Source: Aspidiotus rigidus (lineage: Eukaryota; Arthropoda; Insecta; Hemiptera; Diaspididae). Taken from it: a DNA stretch of 64,000 nt. The notes beneath the pieces are model-generated. The model did not search any database, was not told the DNA's origin, and worked only from the letters and a program-made list of their open reading frames with translations. Each line of letters starts with the position of its first letter. Position 1 is the stretch's first letter. The stretch spans positions 12,689,501-12,753,500 of the forward strand of contig JAVHKY010000003.1 in the NCBI GenBank assembly GCA_035079385.1, in the 5' to 3' direction. Of this stretch, positions 47,960-59,389 are shown one piece after another. Both the position numbers and the translations under genes were made by a program.

Positions 47960-50900
47960 GACTGGGATTTGACTCCCAGATTTTTGAGAAGCCAATGGCG
48001 ACTTCATGTCCAGGTTGTAGATCGTTGCTACTTTTCTCTACAACCTTACGATGTCTCCTAAAATTGAAGAAACCACCATTCGTATCCAGCTTTGGACTTG
48101 AGAATTCTTGAGAACCGAATGGCGAATTTGTGACTGGGGTCCGACTTACGAATTTCTAAGAACCCAATTGCAAATTGTGATTTACTTGTAAATTTCTGAG
48201 AACCTAAGAGCAAATTTCTGTCTGAGTTTTAACTTGTAGAATGGCGAATTCATGTCTAGGTTCGGACTTTTGGATTTTCAAAAACCCAATGGCAAATTCG
48301 TTCTTCTGTTTGGACATGTACATTTTTAAGAACCCAATGGCGATTGCGAATTCGTCTCTGGATTTCAACTTGTGGATTTCTGAGTTCCCTGTGGCGAATC
48401 TGTGTCTGGGTTTGGACTTATGGATTTTTAAGAGTACAATGGCGAATTTGTAGAACTTCAAAACAGCCAATGGCAAATTCCTCTCTGAGTTTCAGCTTGG
48501 AATTTCCAGGTTCCCAATGGCGAATTTGTGTCTAAGTTCAGACTTGAGGATTTTCAAGAACCCAATGGCAAATTTGTATCTATGTTTGGACGTGTGGATT
48601 CATGAGAACCCAATGAAGAATCTGTCTTTTGGTTTAGACTTGTAGATTTTCAAGAACCCTATGGCTGATTTGTGTCTGGTGTTGGACTTCTGGATTTTTA
48701 AGAACACGATGGCGAACCCATCTATTCGTCTCTGGGTTAGGACTTGAGGATTTTTAAGAACCCAATGGCGGATGTGTGACTGGGTTTTTATTTATGAATT
48801 TCTAAAAACCCAATGACCAATTCTTCTCTTGGGTTTAGCTTGTGAATTTTCAAGTTCCCAATGACGAATTTGCATCTGGGTTTGGACTTGAGGATTCTTA
48901 AGAACCCAATGGCGAATCGTGACTGGTTTTTGACTTTTCACTTACAAATTTCTAAGAATCCAATGGCCAATTTGTGACTGGGTTTTCATTTACGGATTTT
49001 TAAGAACTATGGCAAATTTGTGTCCATGTTTGGACTTGTAGATTTTTAAGAATCCAATGGCGAACCCATCTATGCGTCTGTGTGTTAGGACTTGAGGATT
49101 TTTAAGAACCCAATGGCGAATGTGTGACTGGGTCTTGGCTCACAAATTTCTAATGGCTAATTCGTGACTAGGTCTGAACTGGTGGATATTTATAAGAACC
49201 CTGGGGTTCAACTCAGGAATTTCTAAATTCCCAATGGCGAATTTGTGATTGGGTTTTGGACAAAAGGATCTTCATGTCGCCAATGACGCATTGAAGTTTG
49301 TGTTTTGACAATGTAGGTTTCTAAGAACCCGATAGTGAATCCGTCTCTGGGTTTATCGGCGAATATGTGTTTGGGTTTCAATTTGTAGATTTATCTTAAC
49401 CCAATGGTAAATTCGTGCCTGGGTTTTGACTTGTGGATTTCTAAGGACTCAATCTGGGTTTCAACTTGAGAATTTCGAAGAACCCAATGGTGAATTCGTT
49501 TCTGGGTTTGGATTTGAACCCAATAGCAAATTCGTGACTGGGTCTTGACTTGTGGGTTTTCAAGTACACAATGGCGAATTTATTTCAGGGTTTTGACTTG
49601 TGGATTTCTAATAACCCGATAGAAAATTCAGGATTGGGCTCTAACCTGTTAATTTCTTAGAACCCAACCTGGGTTTTAACTTCCAAATGACTCAATGGCT
49701 AATTCGTGATTGGGTTTTGACCCGATGGCGAATTCGTGTCTGGTTTTGGACGTGTGGATTTACAATAAGCTAATGAAAAATTTATATCTGAAAATGGCGG
49801 ATTTGTGTTTGGTTTCGGACTTATGGATTCTCAAAACATCAATGGCGAATTCGTGTCTGGGTTTTGACTTGGAGATTTATAAGAACTCGAAGGTGAATTC
49901 GTGTCGGGGATCCAACTTGAGGATTCCTAAGAACCCGATGTTTAATTCGTTTCTAGGTTTGGACTTGAGAATTCTTGAGAACCGAATGGCGAATATGTGA
50001 CTGAGGTTCGACTTACGAATTTCTAAGAACCCAATTGCAAATCGTGACTGAATTTTCACTTGTAAATTTCTGAGAACCTAAGAGCAAATTTCTGTCTGGG
50101 TTTTAACTTGTAGATTTCCAAGAACCTAATGGCGAATTCGTGTGTAGATTCGGACTTTTGGATTTTCAAAAAGCCAATGGCAAATTCGTATTTCGGTTTG
50201 GACTTGTACATTTTTAAGAACCCAATGGCGAATGCGAATTCGTCTCTGGATCTTAACCTGAGTTCCCTATGGCGAATCTGTGTCTGGGTTTGGACTTATG
50301 GATATTTAAGAGTACAATGGCGAATTTGTAGAACTTTAAAACAGCCAATGGCAAATTCCTCTCTGAGTTTCAACTTGGAATTTCCAAGTTCCCGATGGCG
50401 AATTTGTGTACAAGTTCGGACTTGAGGATTCTCAAAAACCCAATGTCTAATTCGTGACTAGGTTTTCATTCACGTATTTTTAAGAACCCAATGGCAAATT
50501 TGTATCTATGTTTGGACGTGTGGATTCGTGAGTACCCAATGAAGAATCTATCTCTTAATTTAGACTTGTAGATTTTCAAGAACTCTACGGCTAATTTGTG
50601 TCCGGGGTTGGACTTCTGGATTTCAAGAATCCAATGGCGAACCCGTCTGTTCATCTCTGGGTTAGGACTTGAGGATTTTCAAGAACCCAATGGCGGATGT
50701 GTGACTTGGTTTTTATTTATGAATTTCCAAAAAGCCAATGACCAATTCTTCTCTTGGGTTTAGCTTGGGAATTTTCAAGTTCCCAATGACGAATTTGCAT
50801 CTGGGTTTGGACTTGAGGATTCTTAAGAACCCAATGGCGAATCGAGACTGGGTTCTGACTTTTCACTTACAAATTTCTAAGAATCCAATGGCCAATTTGT

Positions 50901-51880
50901 GACTGGGTTTTCATTTACGGATTTCTAAGAACCATGGCAAATTTGTGTCCATGTTTGGACGAGTGGATTTATGGGAACCCAATGAAGAATCTATCTCTTG
51001 GTTTGGACTTGTAGATTTTTAAGAATCCAATGGCGAATGTGTGACTGGGTTTTGGCTCACAAATTTCTAATGGCTAATCGTGACTAGATCTGAACTGGTG
51101 GATATTTATAAGAACCCTGGGGTTCAACTCGTGAATTTCTAAATTCCCAGTGGCGAATTTGTGATTGGGTTTTGGACTAATTGATCTTCATGTCGCCAAT
51201 GACGCATTGAAGTTTGTGTTTTGACTATGTAGATTTCTAAGAACCCGATAGTGAATCCGTCTCTGTGTTTGGGTTTCAATTTGAGGATTTATCCCAACCC
51301 AATGGCAAATTCGTGCCTGGGTTTTGACTTGTGGATTTCTAAGGACTCAATCTGGGTTTCAACTTGAGAATTTCGAAGAACCAAATGGTGAATTCGTTTC
51401 TGGGTTTGGATTTGAACCCAATAGCAAATTCGTGACTGAGTCTTGACTTGTGGGTTTTCAAGTACACAATGGCGAATTTATTTCAGGGTTTTGACTTGTG
51501 GATTTTTAATAACCCGATAGAAAATTCAGGACTGGGCTTTAACCTGTTAAATTCTTAGAACCCAACCTGGGTTTTAACTTCCAAATAACTCAATGGCTAA
51601 TTCGTGATTGGGTTTTGACCCGATGGCGAATTCGTGTCTGGTTTCGGACGTGTGGATTTACAATAACACTAATGGGGAATTCGTGTCTGGGTTTTGACTT
51701 GAAGATTTATAAGAACTCGAAGGTGAATTCGTGTCGGGGATCTAACTTGAGGATTTCTAAGAACCCAATGCTTAATTCGTTTCTAGGTTCGGACTTGAAA
51801 TTGATGGCAAATTCGTGACTGGATTCTGACTTGTGGATTTGTTGGTACCCATCGGCTAATTCGTGTTTTAATTCCAACTT
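47960..51880. repeat. 48-bp satellite array with 1.86-kb higher-order copies
   Basis: The basic unit is about 48 bp, for example AAGAACCCAATGGCGAATTC followed by GTGTCTGGGTTTTGACTTGT and GGATTTCT, with variants throughout. Superimposed are two long copies. TTTGGACTTGAGAATTCTTG begins at 48091 and again at 49958 (1,867 bp), and the same ordered variants follow each. A third copy starts at about 51788 and is cut off within 100 bp. Because the unit is 16 codons, frames of 60-98 codons stay open on both strands (for example MANSCLGLDLWIFKNP-type repeats); I regard these as by-products unless transcripts say otherwise. Confidence 0.9.
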
Positions 51881-51899
51881 ATAGATTTATCGCACGCTC

Positions 51900-54365
51900 G
51901 TCACCATTCTTAGCTAGGTATAAGTCTTAAGTCTAGTACATTGTATGTTAGGCTGGACAACTCACCAGGGCCTCCTTGCTCCGCTTGTTCTTATCCAATC
52001 TTAGTCTAGTAGCAGTCTAGTATCTGTATGTCAGGTCAACTCTAATTATTTACGTATATCAAGAGTAACAATTGGATAATAGGATAATACAAAGTATAAG
52101 ACTGGCACTATTAACCACTGTTTTTTTATTGAGAAATTAAAACTGCAAACGTTTTGGTAGACTAGCTACCATCATCATTGCAGAAACGAAACTCCTAGGA
52201 TCTTTTGCTCAATATGTGCGTGCGTCCAAGTTTTCCAAAAAACAAACGTTATCCTGGAACTGGCTTCTTTGTCAAATTGTCCATGGAAAATAGTTTCTGA
52301 AATTCGTCAATAATCCACATTTCATTTCCATCGTGGTCTCAAAGTCGACGACATATGCGTCAATAATTTTTACACGGCAGAACTAGTTTGCACCCTTTCT
52401 TAGCTTGAGTCTCGTTTACTGTACGTAGAAGCCTAGAATTAACTTAGTATTCAAGTAAAGGTTAGCGTAAAGACTTGAAACATATCAGAACAATGAATTT
52501 GTGAAGCACTTTCATTCAATTACTTTTCAATTTATTTGGACAATATGGAGGAAGAAAAAGCTTGAAAAATCGCTGCCCCAGTCAAGGATGCCCGGGGGGA
52601 GATAATGGGGATATACCTCCCTCAAACCTGTAGAGAAGGCTCAAATGATGCAGTTTGACCTTACGAGGAGAAACATTTTTTGGACAGTGGAATACCCCCT
52701 TTCAAAGTGTATTGCAGAATCCGGCCCTCCTCAATGGGGCTGAAACTTGGAATTATGCTCGAGATAGACTAGGATTAGAGCTTATATTTCAACACATTAT
52801 CGATGGAAAAGTAGATGATAAAAAAAAAGACTAAATTTCAGCAGCTGAAATATCATACAGACAAAAATAAACAACAACAGTTTGTATCCTTCGATCGAAA
52901 CGGATGGAATGTAGAACAATTTATCTATAAGTAATTCGACGAAAAAGTAATTTAGAAATATAAAATTATCCGAATACAGAATTCCCTTAAGCCCTGATAC
53001 AGATTCGAGCGTCGTTGAAAAAAGTAACGTTTTCGATCAGAAAAATATATATTGTGTGACTACCTTTAAATTACCGAGAATTCGTTTTTATTTGTACACC
53101 AATAAACGTGTCGCGAAAGAAGAGTATCCTTTTGGACCCTGCACTAACTTATCAGTTTGTTTCCACGAATCATGAAATGTTTATGAAAAGAGTTATGAGG
53201 AAAAAAAAATCGATAACCTTGGAAGTAAACGTATACGACTCAAACAATAAGGAAAAAGACACTTGTTATACTTGGTATACCGTATCGATGATACAGCATC
53301 AGTTTCATTCAATTTACTCAACATTAAAAATGAATGGTGGGCTACAACGTGAAAGCCGAAAAGATGTGAGCGATACACGTTGGATATAACAATGTAGGGA
53401 CGTGAAAGATTTTTCCGCATAATACGAGCTGTAGGTTCACGGAAGTCTTCTTTCAAAGGTATTCTCTCGGGTTAAAATGTATTTAACCTACTTTTCATCT
53501 TCCGACCGCACGAAAGTTTCCTTTGAAGTCAATTATCATATTCTACAGAAATCTGTCATTATTTGCGACTGAAATTTTTCAAGTTTGTTACCGAAACTCC
53601 AAACTTTCATTCCTGAATCGTTAAAATTATGATAGAAACATCACGCAAGGACACATTATTATACATCATCCAACTGGTATGAAGAAAATTGAAAAAGGAA
53701 ACTTTTCAATTTGTTTCTTTCGCTGAATATTTTTACTTCGTGATTCCTGAAAAACTTTTATTCGACGCTTACATAATAATCTGGATTGAGTAGAAAAAAA
53801 AAAAAAAAAACAAAACTCCCTGTTACTTCGATAAAATTGCAATTTCTCTCCGTTAAAGAAGAAAAAAGTTATTTTTGTATAAACGAGGAGAGGAAGGAAA
53901 ATATTGTAGGAATAGTAGGCTAAATAAATTGCAGGAGGTATCTTCTTTCAGACGGTAAAAATAGAAAAAACGGCGCGTACGCAACATGGCTTTTAATTAA
54001 CCCACAACCTCTGCACGGTACAGTTAGGTTAGGGAGGTTATAAAAAATTATTCCAGTTTTTGAAAAAGTTTGAAACTATCGATAATTCTATTTTCGGTTT
54101 ATGAGATACTCTTTCCAGTTTTTTCATTCAGGGTCTGACTATCCATGAATTTACCTAGTCCTCAAGTCCTTCGGTAAAGCTATAAAAAATATTTAGTAAC
54201 TAAAGAAAAAATGGTAAGACTTGACACGGTTGGATATTACGTCTCAACAAACTTTCCTTCGTAATTGGATTGTATTCGTACTCTCTCCCCGACGACTCTT
54301 TGAAAAATTATGATCCAAGAGATAAAAAAATGTAGGAACAATTGGAAAATGAAACAAATTAATGG
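51900..54365. other. intergenic, no supported gene
   Basis: No recognisable protein or repeat. The longest frames (about 90 codons near 53100-53450 on both strands) lack family character. Confidence 0.4.
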
Positions 54366-54438
54366 CTATAGCAAATTTTGGGATAGTCTTCTTCTCCTTT
54401 CTTTTTGAATTCTCTCGAGTATCCTAAAAATTGAATCC

Positions 54439-55300
54439 CTATAAATCCTGGATGGAGATATTTGATTTATTACGATTCTGTAGGTTCGCTTTATTTTTGT
54501 CGCATGTGCAGCGATGCCCTTCCTCCATGGTTGAGTAAGTACGGGTGTTTCCTCCAATATCGCAATCGACCCTTTCGGGTATAACTTCGGTATTGGAAGA
54601 ATCTCCTCGGCGAAACCCTCTTCTCCTTGGCAACCGCCAAGCTACAGTGCCCCCAGGCACGCAAAACATTAGAACACCCAACAACACCACCTTAGATATA
54701 CGAGTAGTAGATCGTTGTTGGAGTCTCTGCTTCTTGTTTCCGGGGTGATCTTTCTCTCCTTCCTGCACATCTGGATGTGGATAGTGCACAGGTGTCGAGT
54801 AGGCCACAACGTGATTCTTGCAAATGCAGACACCTGGTTCCGTGCTTCTGGCTCTCAGGCTACTCGGAGCAAGCGCTTCATCTATCACAAACTCCTGAAG
54901 AGCCCGAGTAAGCTTGTCCCGCTCTCGTCTCCACGACTCACACTCAAACAAGTCGTGCTGTGGTCCATCATTCCGCCCTTGGTTGCAGCGCGAACACTTT
55001 GTATGCTCAACTTTCTTTAACTTCTCTTGAAGATATTTGTTGAAGCAACCGTGGCCGCTTAACACATGTGTCGACAGGTGCTAGTTTAGCTTTGGTTCAT
55101 CCAATCATCTAGGTTGGGCATTAACACACGGGTTATCCATTTACCCAGCTCACTCTGAGCAATTCTTGCTTTCTATTTCTCAAGCAAGGTGCACCTGGTC
55201 TCCTACTTGACCCGTGAAGCCTCTTGATCGGTCTTTGTCCTCCTCTTCGCTTTGAATACCGCATCGCTTTCTCCTCAGCAAGGAGCTCTAATTGTGGTGA
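54439..55300 (-). pseudogene. 3' fragment of an R1-like non-LTR retrotransposon
   Basis: Minus-strand reading gives LLAEEKAMRYSKRR (about 55283-55242), then KWITRVLMPNLDDWMNQS (about 55143-55090) in another frame, a stop, and LSGHGCFNKYLQEKLKKVEH with CSRCNQGRNDGPQHDLFEC and ESWRRERDKL, followed by a long tail to the stop at 54439. TQ.LSGHGCF.xYL with CxxC...H...C is the C-terminal zinc-finger end of R1-clade reverse transcriptases. The reverse transcriptase itself is missing. The sequence is cut near 55330 where a long inverted repeat begins. At least two frame breaks make it inactive. Confidence 0.85.
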
Positions 55301-56574
55301 ACATGCTAATACGCAAAATAGCCCAGATAGATTAGGTTTTGAAATAGAAATAAATGCCGACAAAGGTTTTTTTCGTGGATTATGTTTAAAATGGTCTCCT
55401 GATAAACATACTAAAAGTCCAAAGCGATCAGAGAGCGGGCCCTCCCCCAAAGGGGGTCAAAGTACCACAAAAATTAGTTTTCTGAGAAGAAATCGAAAAC
55501 TATGCATCAGAGGAAAAAAAGTTTCAAACAAAAGTTGTTCCTCATCAAATTTCCTATAAATTTCACTATACGTATGTCAACTTAGCCCAAAAACTCGAGC
55601 TGAAAAGTTGGTTTGAAAGTTGAGCGATTTTCTAAAATTTTTGATTTTAGTGTTATAGTGTAGTCAAATTAGACAGGTTTCGGAAAAAGAAGAACATTGC
55701 GACATAGTAGAGGTCTGATTGCTGGAAATGGTCAAGAATGAAGTCCAAAACAACACACTAACTTCTCCTCGTTTTTCCCCAAGAGCATCTTTTTTATAGG
55801 GGTTGAAACACCCTCAAAATCAGTTTTTTGTAAATATCCCGCTTAATACGCATTCTAGAGAAGAAAATCATCAGTCAAAAATTATTCCTCGTGAAATCCA
55901 GGCAAACTTGCTGAATTTCTTATTGTTCCAGGCGATATAGGGAATGATACCAAGAAGCTTGAATGTTATCTCTTGTTTCTCCGTTTTGATAATTGCATGA
56001 CTCATGTAGTCAATCTCTCACCGCAAAACAAGCTTCTCGGGAGATCGCCTGAAATGGCGGAGCAAGTTTGCCGGACCCAATCGACCATCAACGTGAAACC
56101 CTCATGCGACTACGCCAACTTTGACAAGGAGCGCGTTATTCTCGGATTTGTATTGCGGCGGTTCTTCTTGAATTTGTGAGAGCACACAACAATAACAAGC
56201 TTCTTCATGACATTCCTTCCATTGCTCGAAACAATTCCACACGTTAGCCCACTTGAATTGTACGCGGGTCGCAGTCAAAATCTCACCGCGAGTCCACAAC
56301 AGAAGACCCCATCCATTCCTACCTGTAACCTAAAATTTTTCATCGAGGCACCAGACAGAGTACGCCTAACAATACAAGAATGCCATCCCAGTCACACTGG
56401 GTGTCCTCTTGACTCGATGATTCATCAAACCAATTATATTCCATGAATGATATACATACCTTGTCAGAATTCAACCGATGCTAATTTTCTGTAGGATGAC
56501 CAGCTGGACCATATTCTGAATTACCTATGAACTGTTTTAAAATCTCGTTTGAGCATACCTGAAATATACTCCTA

Positions 56575-57150
56575 CTATAACCTACCTAACCACTGAGCAC
56601 GCACTTCATCAGAGAACAGACTGTCATCAAGCGCCAGACTCCAACTCCAAACCGGGTACCGCCGACCCTCGGGACCACTGCCCGAGCTAGTTAGATACCT
56701 GTCTGACTGCTTAACCTTCCTACCTGGAACAACTGTAATAACGGATCCCCGCCAACACTGCTGTACGCACAATGCCGCGGCTACGAGTTCCCGGAATCTT
56801 GCCCCGCAGGGCTCCTCTCCCTCGCAGTGCTCCCTCGGACAGAGCAGCCTCTCTACCACCGCAACAAGAGGTTGATCAGACCCCCGTTTTGGATTTGTGA
56901 GACAAACTCCAGGCATTCCCCGACCGGTGTCGCCGCACCTGAAGGAGTCTGCCAACCACGGAGACACCGGACCCCAAAGTGGGTTGGTTACCACAGCTAA
57001 GCCCAGTTCTCCCTGGCGTCCTATCTTCCTCCCTAAGTTGTAGCCCCGCGAGACTCACAACTCTGCCTGGGTCAGCCAGGCTGAGGGTGCTACCCTCAGC
57101 AACTCGGGCCCCTGACGTCCCCGGGGGTCGTCATATCCCCGCGTAGACAT
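56575..57150 (-). other. GC-rich open stretch inside the long-TIR element
   Basis: Unlike its surroundings this segment is clearly GC-rich and remains open on the minus strand for about 190 codons with a single stop. Peptide pieces are MSTRGYDDPRGRQGPELLRV, a stop after TQAEL, and then WGPVSPWLADSFRCGDTGRG to VRAQWLGRL. I do not recognise a family. It could be a captured host or retroelement fragment, or GC-driven openness. Confidence 0.4.
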
Positions 57151-57197
57151 GAACAAGATCCGCACTGCTAAGACATCCACAATGCCACTTAAATGCA

Positions 57198-57395
57198 TCT
57201 CACCATGCGTGAGATATTCACCACTAAAGGCCTACATGCAGCCCACACTGGCTGACTGCCTTCCGGATGCAAGATATTTTCGATGTCTACCAAGTACGCC
57301 TCACCACATGTGCGATATCCATCTTTGAAGACCTACCTACAGCCCACATTGGCTGACTACCTTCTGGATAACCAAATGTACTTCACGATATAACC
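57198..57395. repeat. ~99-bp tandem duplication
   Basis: CTCACCATGCGTGAGATATT...CAGCCCACACTGGCTGACTGCC (57199-57270) is repeated as CTCACCACATGTGCGATATC...CAGCCCACATTGGCTGACTACC (57299-57365). Confidence 0.75.
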
Positions 57396-57885
57396 ATCGT
57401 CACCTAGACACCGACAATAGGGCTCCAGTCACAAACGGACCCTTCATTATAATTCCAATTCATCGACAAACACCCTATCCTGTGTGCCCAGTATCGCGCT
57501 ATGTCACAATGTTCTTTTTTTTCCGAAACCTGTCTAATTTGACTACACTAACACTAAAATCTAAAATTTTAGAAAATCGTTCAACTTTCAAACCAACTTT
57601 TCAGCTCGAGTTTTTGGGCTAAGTTGACATACATATAGTGAAATTTATAGGAAATTTGATAAGGAACAACTTTTGTTTGAAACTTATTCTTCTCTGATGC
57701 TTAGTTTTCGATTTCTTCTCAGAAAACTAATTTTTGTGGTACTTTGACCCCCTTTGGGGGAGGGCCCGCTCTCTGATCGCTTTGGACTTTTAGTATGTTT
57801 ATCAGGGGACCACTTTAAACATAATCCACGAAGAAAACCTTTGCCGGCATTTATTTCCATTTATTCTCAATTTTGAGCCTAATCT

Positions 57886-59244
57886 TCCTGTTTTTCCTGT
57901 TTTTTTTTTTTTTTTATTACACCCAACCATAAAAGAAAAACACAAAAAAAAACAAAAGCAAAAAAAAAAAAAAAAAAAAAGAATAGGGGGAAAAAAAATT
58001 ACACGCATGCATAAATGTAAAAAAAAAAAAAAAAGTGAAAACAATAGTACTCCGACATAGCAATCCGTTGTAAGGACTGGAGCCGAGTTTGATTTCTTGT
58101 GTTAAAAAAAATTGATTTAATCGCTCTTTAGAATTTAAAGAAAGTAAATCATTAGGAAAAAAAAAAAAAAAAAGGGGTTGGAAAGAGGATGGCTAGGTTA
58201 AAAAGCCTTCGTCGATATAATGCGATTGGAACTAACACACTACAACGAAACTCTTCGTTGAATATTTTCCATCCTCTTTTATTTCATGGGCTATCCTCAT
58301 GGAGTACTGGGGTACCATATAGGAGGATCAACAATGCGGACCCTTCTTCTTGTTTCTCTCGGCCCTCCTAGGTTTCTGTTTTTTTCGCTGTTATCAGGAA
58401 ATGGTGCCTGAAGCTCAGAGTTGAGTCAATGGAAAAAATCATTTTGCATTCTGCCTCTTCTTTTAAGAATGTAAAATACGAGCTAGGCTAGAGGCCTAGG
58501 AGATGAAGAAGAGCACTTTCTTGCCTCGAAGGAATTATACAAGTGGGTAAAGAGGGGATTTATACAAAGAGACACGTTTTCCGTTACACGCGTTCCCCTC
58601 ATGACGGGAACACAACGAGTTGAAACGCCACTTGACCTGCTATGTGACCCGCGAGTTCAATACGACCTAATGAGTTGGACTCCGTTGTCAAATGAGGAAT
58701 ATTTGAGCTGGGATTGGTATATTCATGTATGTAGTGACATATTTTCGATAATATTCAGTAAGGAACCTTGTAATTTTCAGATTTTCTCTACGTGTATTGT
58801 TAAAATTGTAATTTTAAGGCTAAATTTTGCACCTTGTCCTCGTCTGGCACCATGAACCCGGCCTTTCAGGTCTGACAGACTTATTGATTCTTAAAGCGTA
58901 CCTACGTCTTATAAATTTCAGCCATAGATCTTTGCAATTAAATATCCAACATTTTTCGGCCACTTGTTGCTAACGTCATTTCCGTCTCCGGGCACTTGGC
59001 GCTGCCAGACTTCAAAGATGCTCATACAAAATACTCGAAAAGTAAGTGTACGGTAACTTTAGATCTTTCCAATTGAAAAATTTGAAGTGAGCTCCCAGTC
59101 TGTTAAGGAAGCCGTCGTTTTTCTTACCAGGAAACCGAGGAAGTTTCAAGATTGTTCGTTTTTAGCCACCTTGTCCCGCCCTCCTCAAAATAGCCTAGTA
59201 CAACAGCAGCCTGTATGTTAGGATTAGTAAAATGAAGAAGAGGG
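57886..59244. other. poly-A/poly-T tracts and intergenic DNA
   Basis: 57898-58035 and 58157-58175 are A/T homopolymer-rich, giving spurious frames. The remainder shows no recognisable gene. Confidence 0.4.
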
Positions 59245-59388
59245 ATATGTGAACTGCGATGAGAAAAGGATGCTCATTGCCCATTGGCGCAAGAACACCA
59301 TTTCTCTCTGATTGGATATCTAATCAGAGAGAAATGGTGTTCCTGTCAGTGGGCAATGAGCATCCTCTTCTCATCGCAGGCCACATAT
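59245..59388. mobile_element. 144-bp near-perfect palindrome (foldback MITE)
   Basis: Both halves pair almost without a loop. ATATGTGAACTGCGATGAGA pairs with TCTCATCGCAGGCCACATAT, GGATGCTCATTGCCCA with TGGGCAATGAGCATCC, and GAACACCATTTCTCTCTGAT with ATCTAATCAGAGAGAAATGGTGTTC, around the centre TTGGATATCTAA near 59317. Confidence 0.85.
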
Positions 59389-59389
59389 A

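Larger units (their letters stand above)
55340..57885. mobile_element. 2.5-kb element with ~370-bp terminal inverted repeats
   Basis: The left arm 55345-55712 and the right arm 57498-57880 are inverted copies at high identity. Matches include AAATAAATGCCGACAAAGG against CCTTTGCCGGCATTTATTT, CGGGCCCTCCCCCAAAGGGG against CCCCTTTGGGGGAGGGCCCG, and GTCAAATTAGACAGGTTTCG against CGAAACCTGTCTAATTTGAC. Interior: an AT-moderate half (55715-56570) and a GC-rich half (56575-57150). There is no transposase that I recognise. Long TIRs with unrelated interior sequence resemble MULE-type non-autonomous elements, by structure only. No target duplication was identified; poly-A/poly-T tracts follow the right arm. 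Confidence 0.8.

Noticed and set aside
47960..51880. A CRISPR-like array
   Set aside because: Units are contiguous and variable with no unique spacers, and the genome is eukaryotic.
57802..58044. An 80-codon minus-strand frame
   Set aside because: Mostly homopolymer-encoded Phe and Lys runs.
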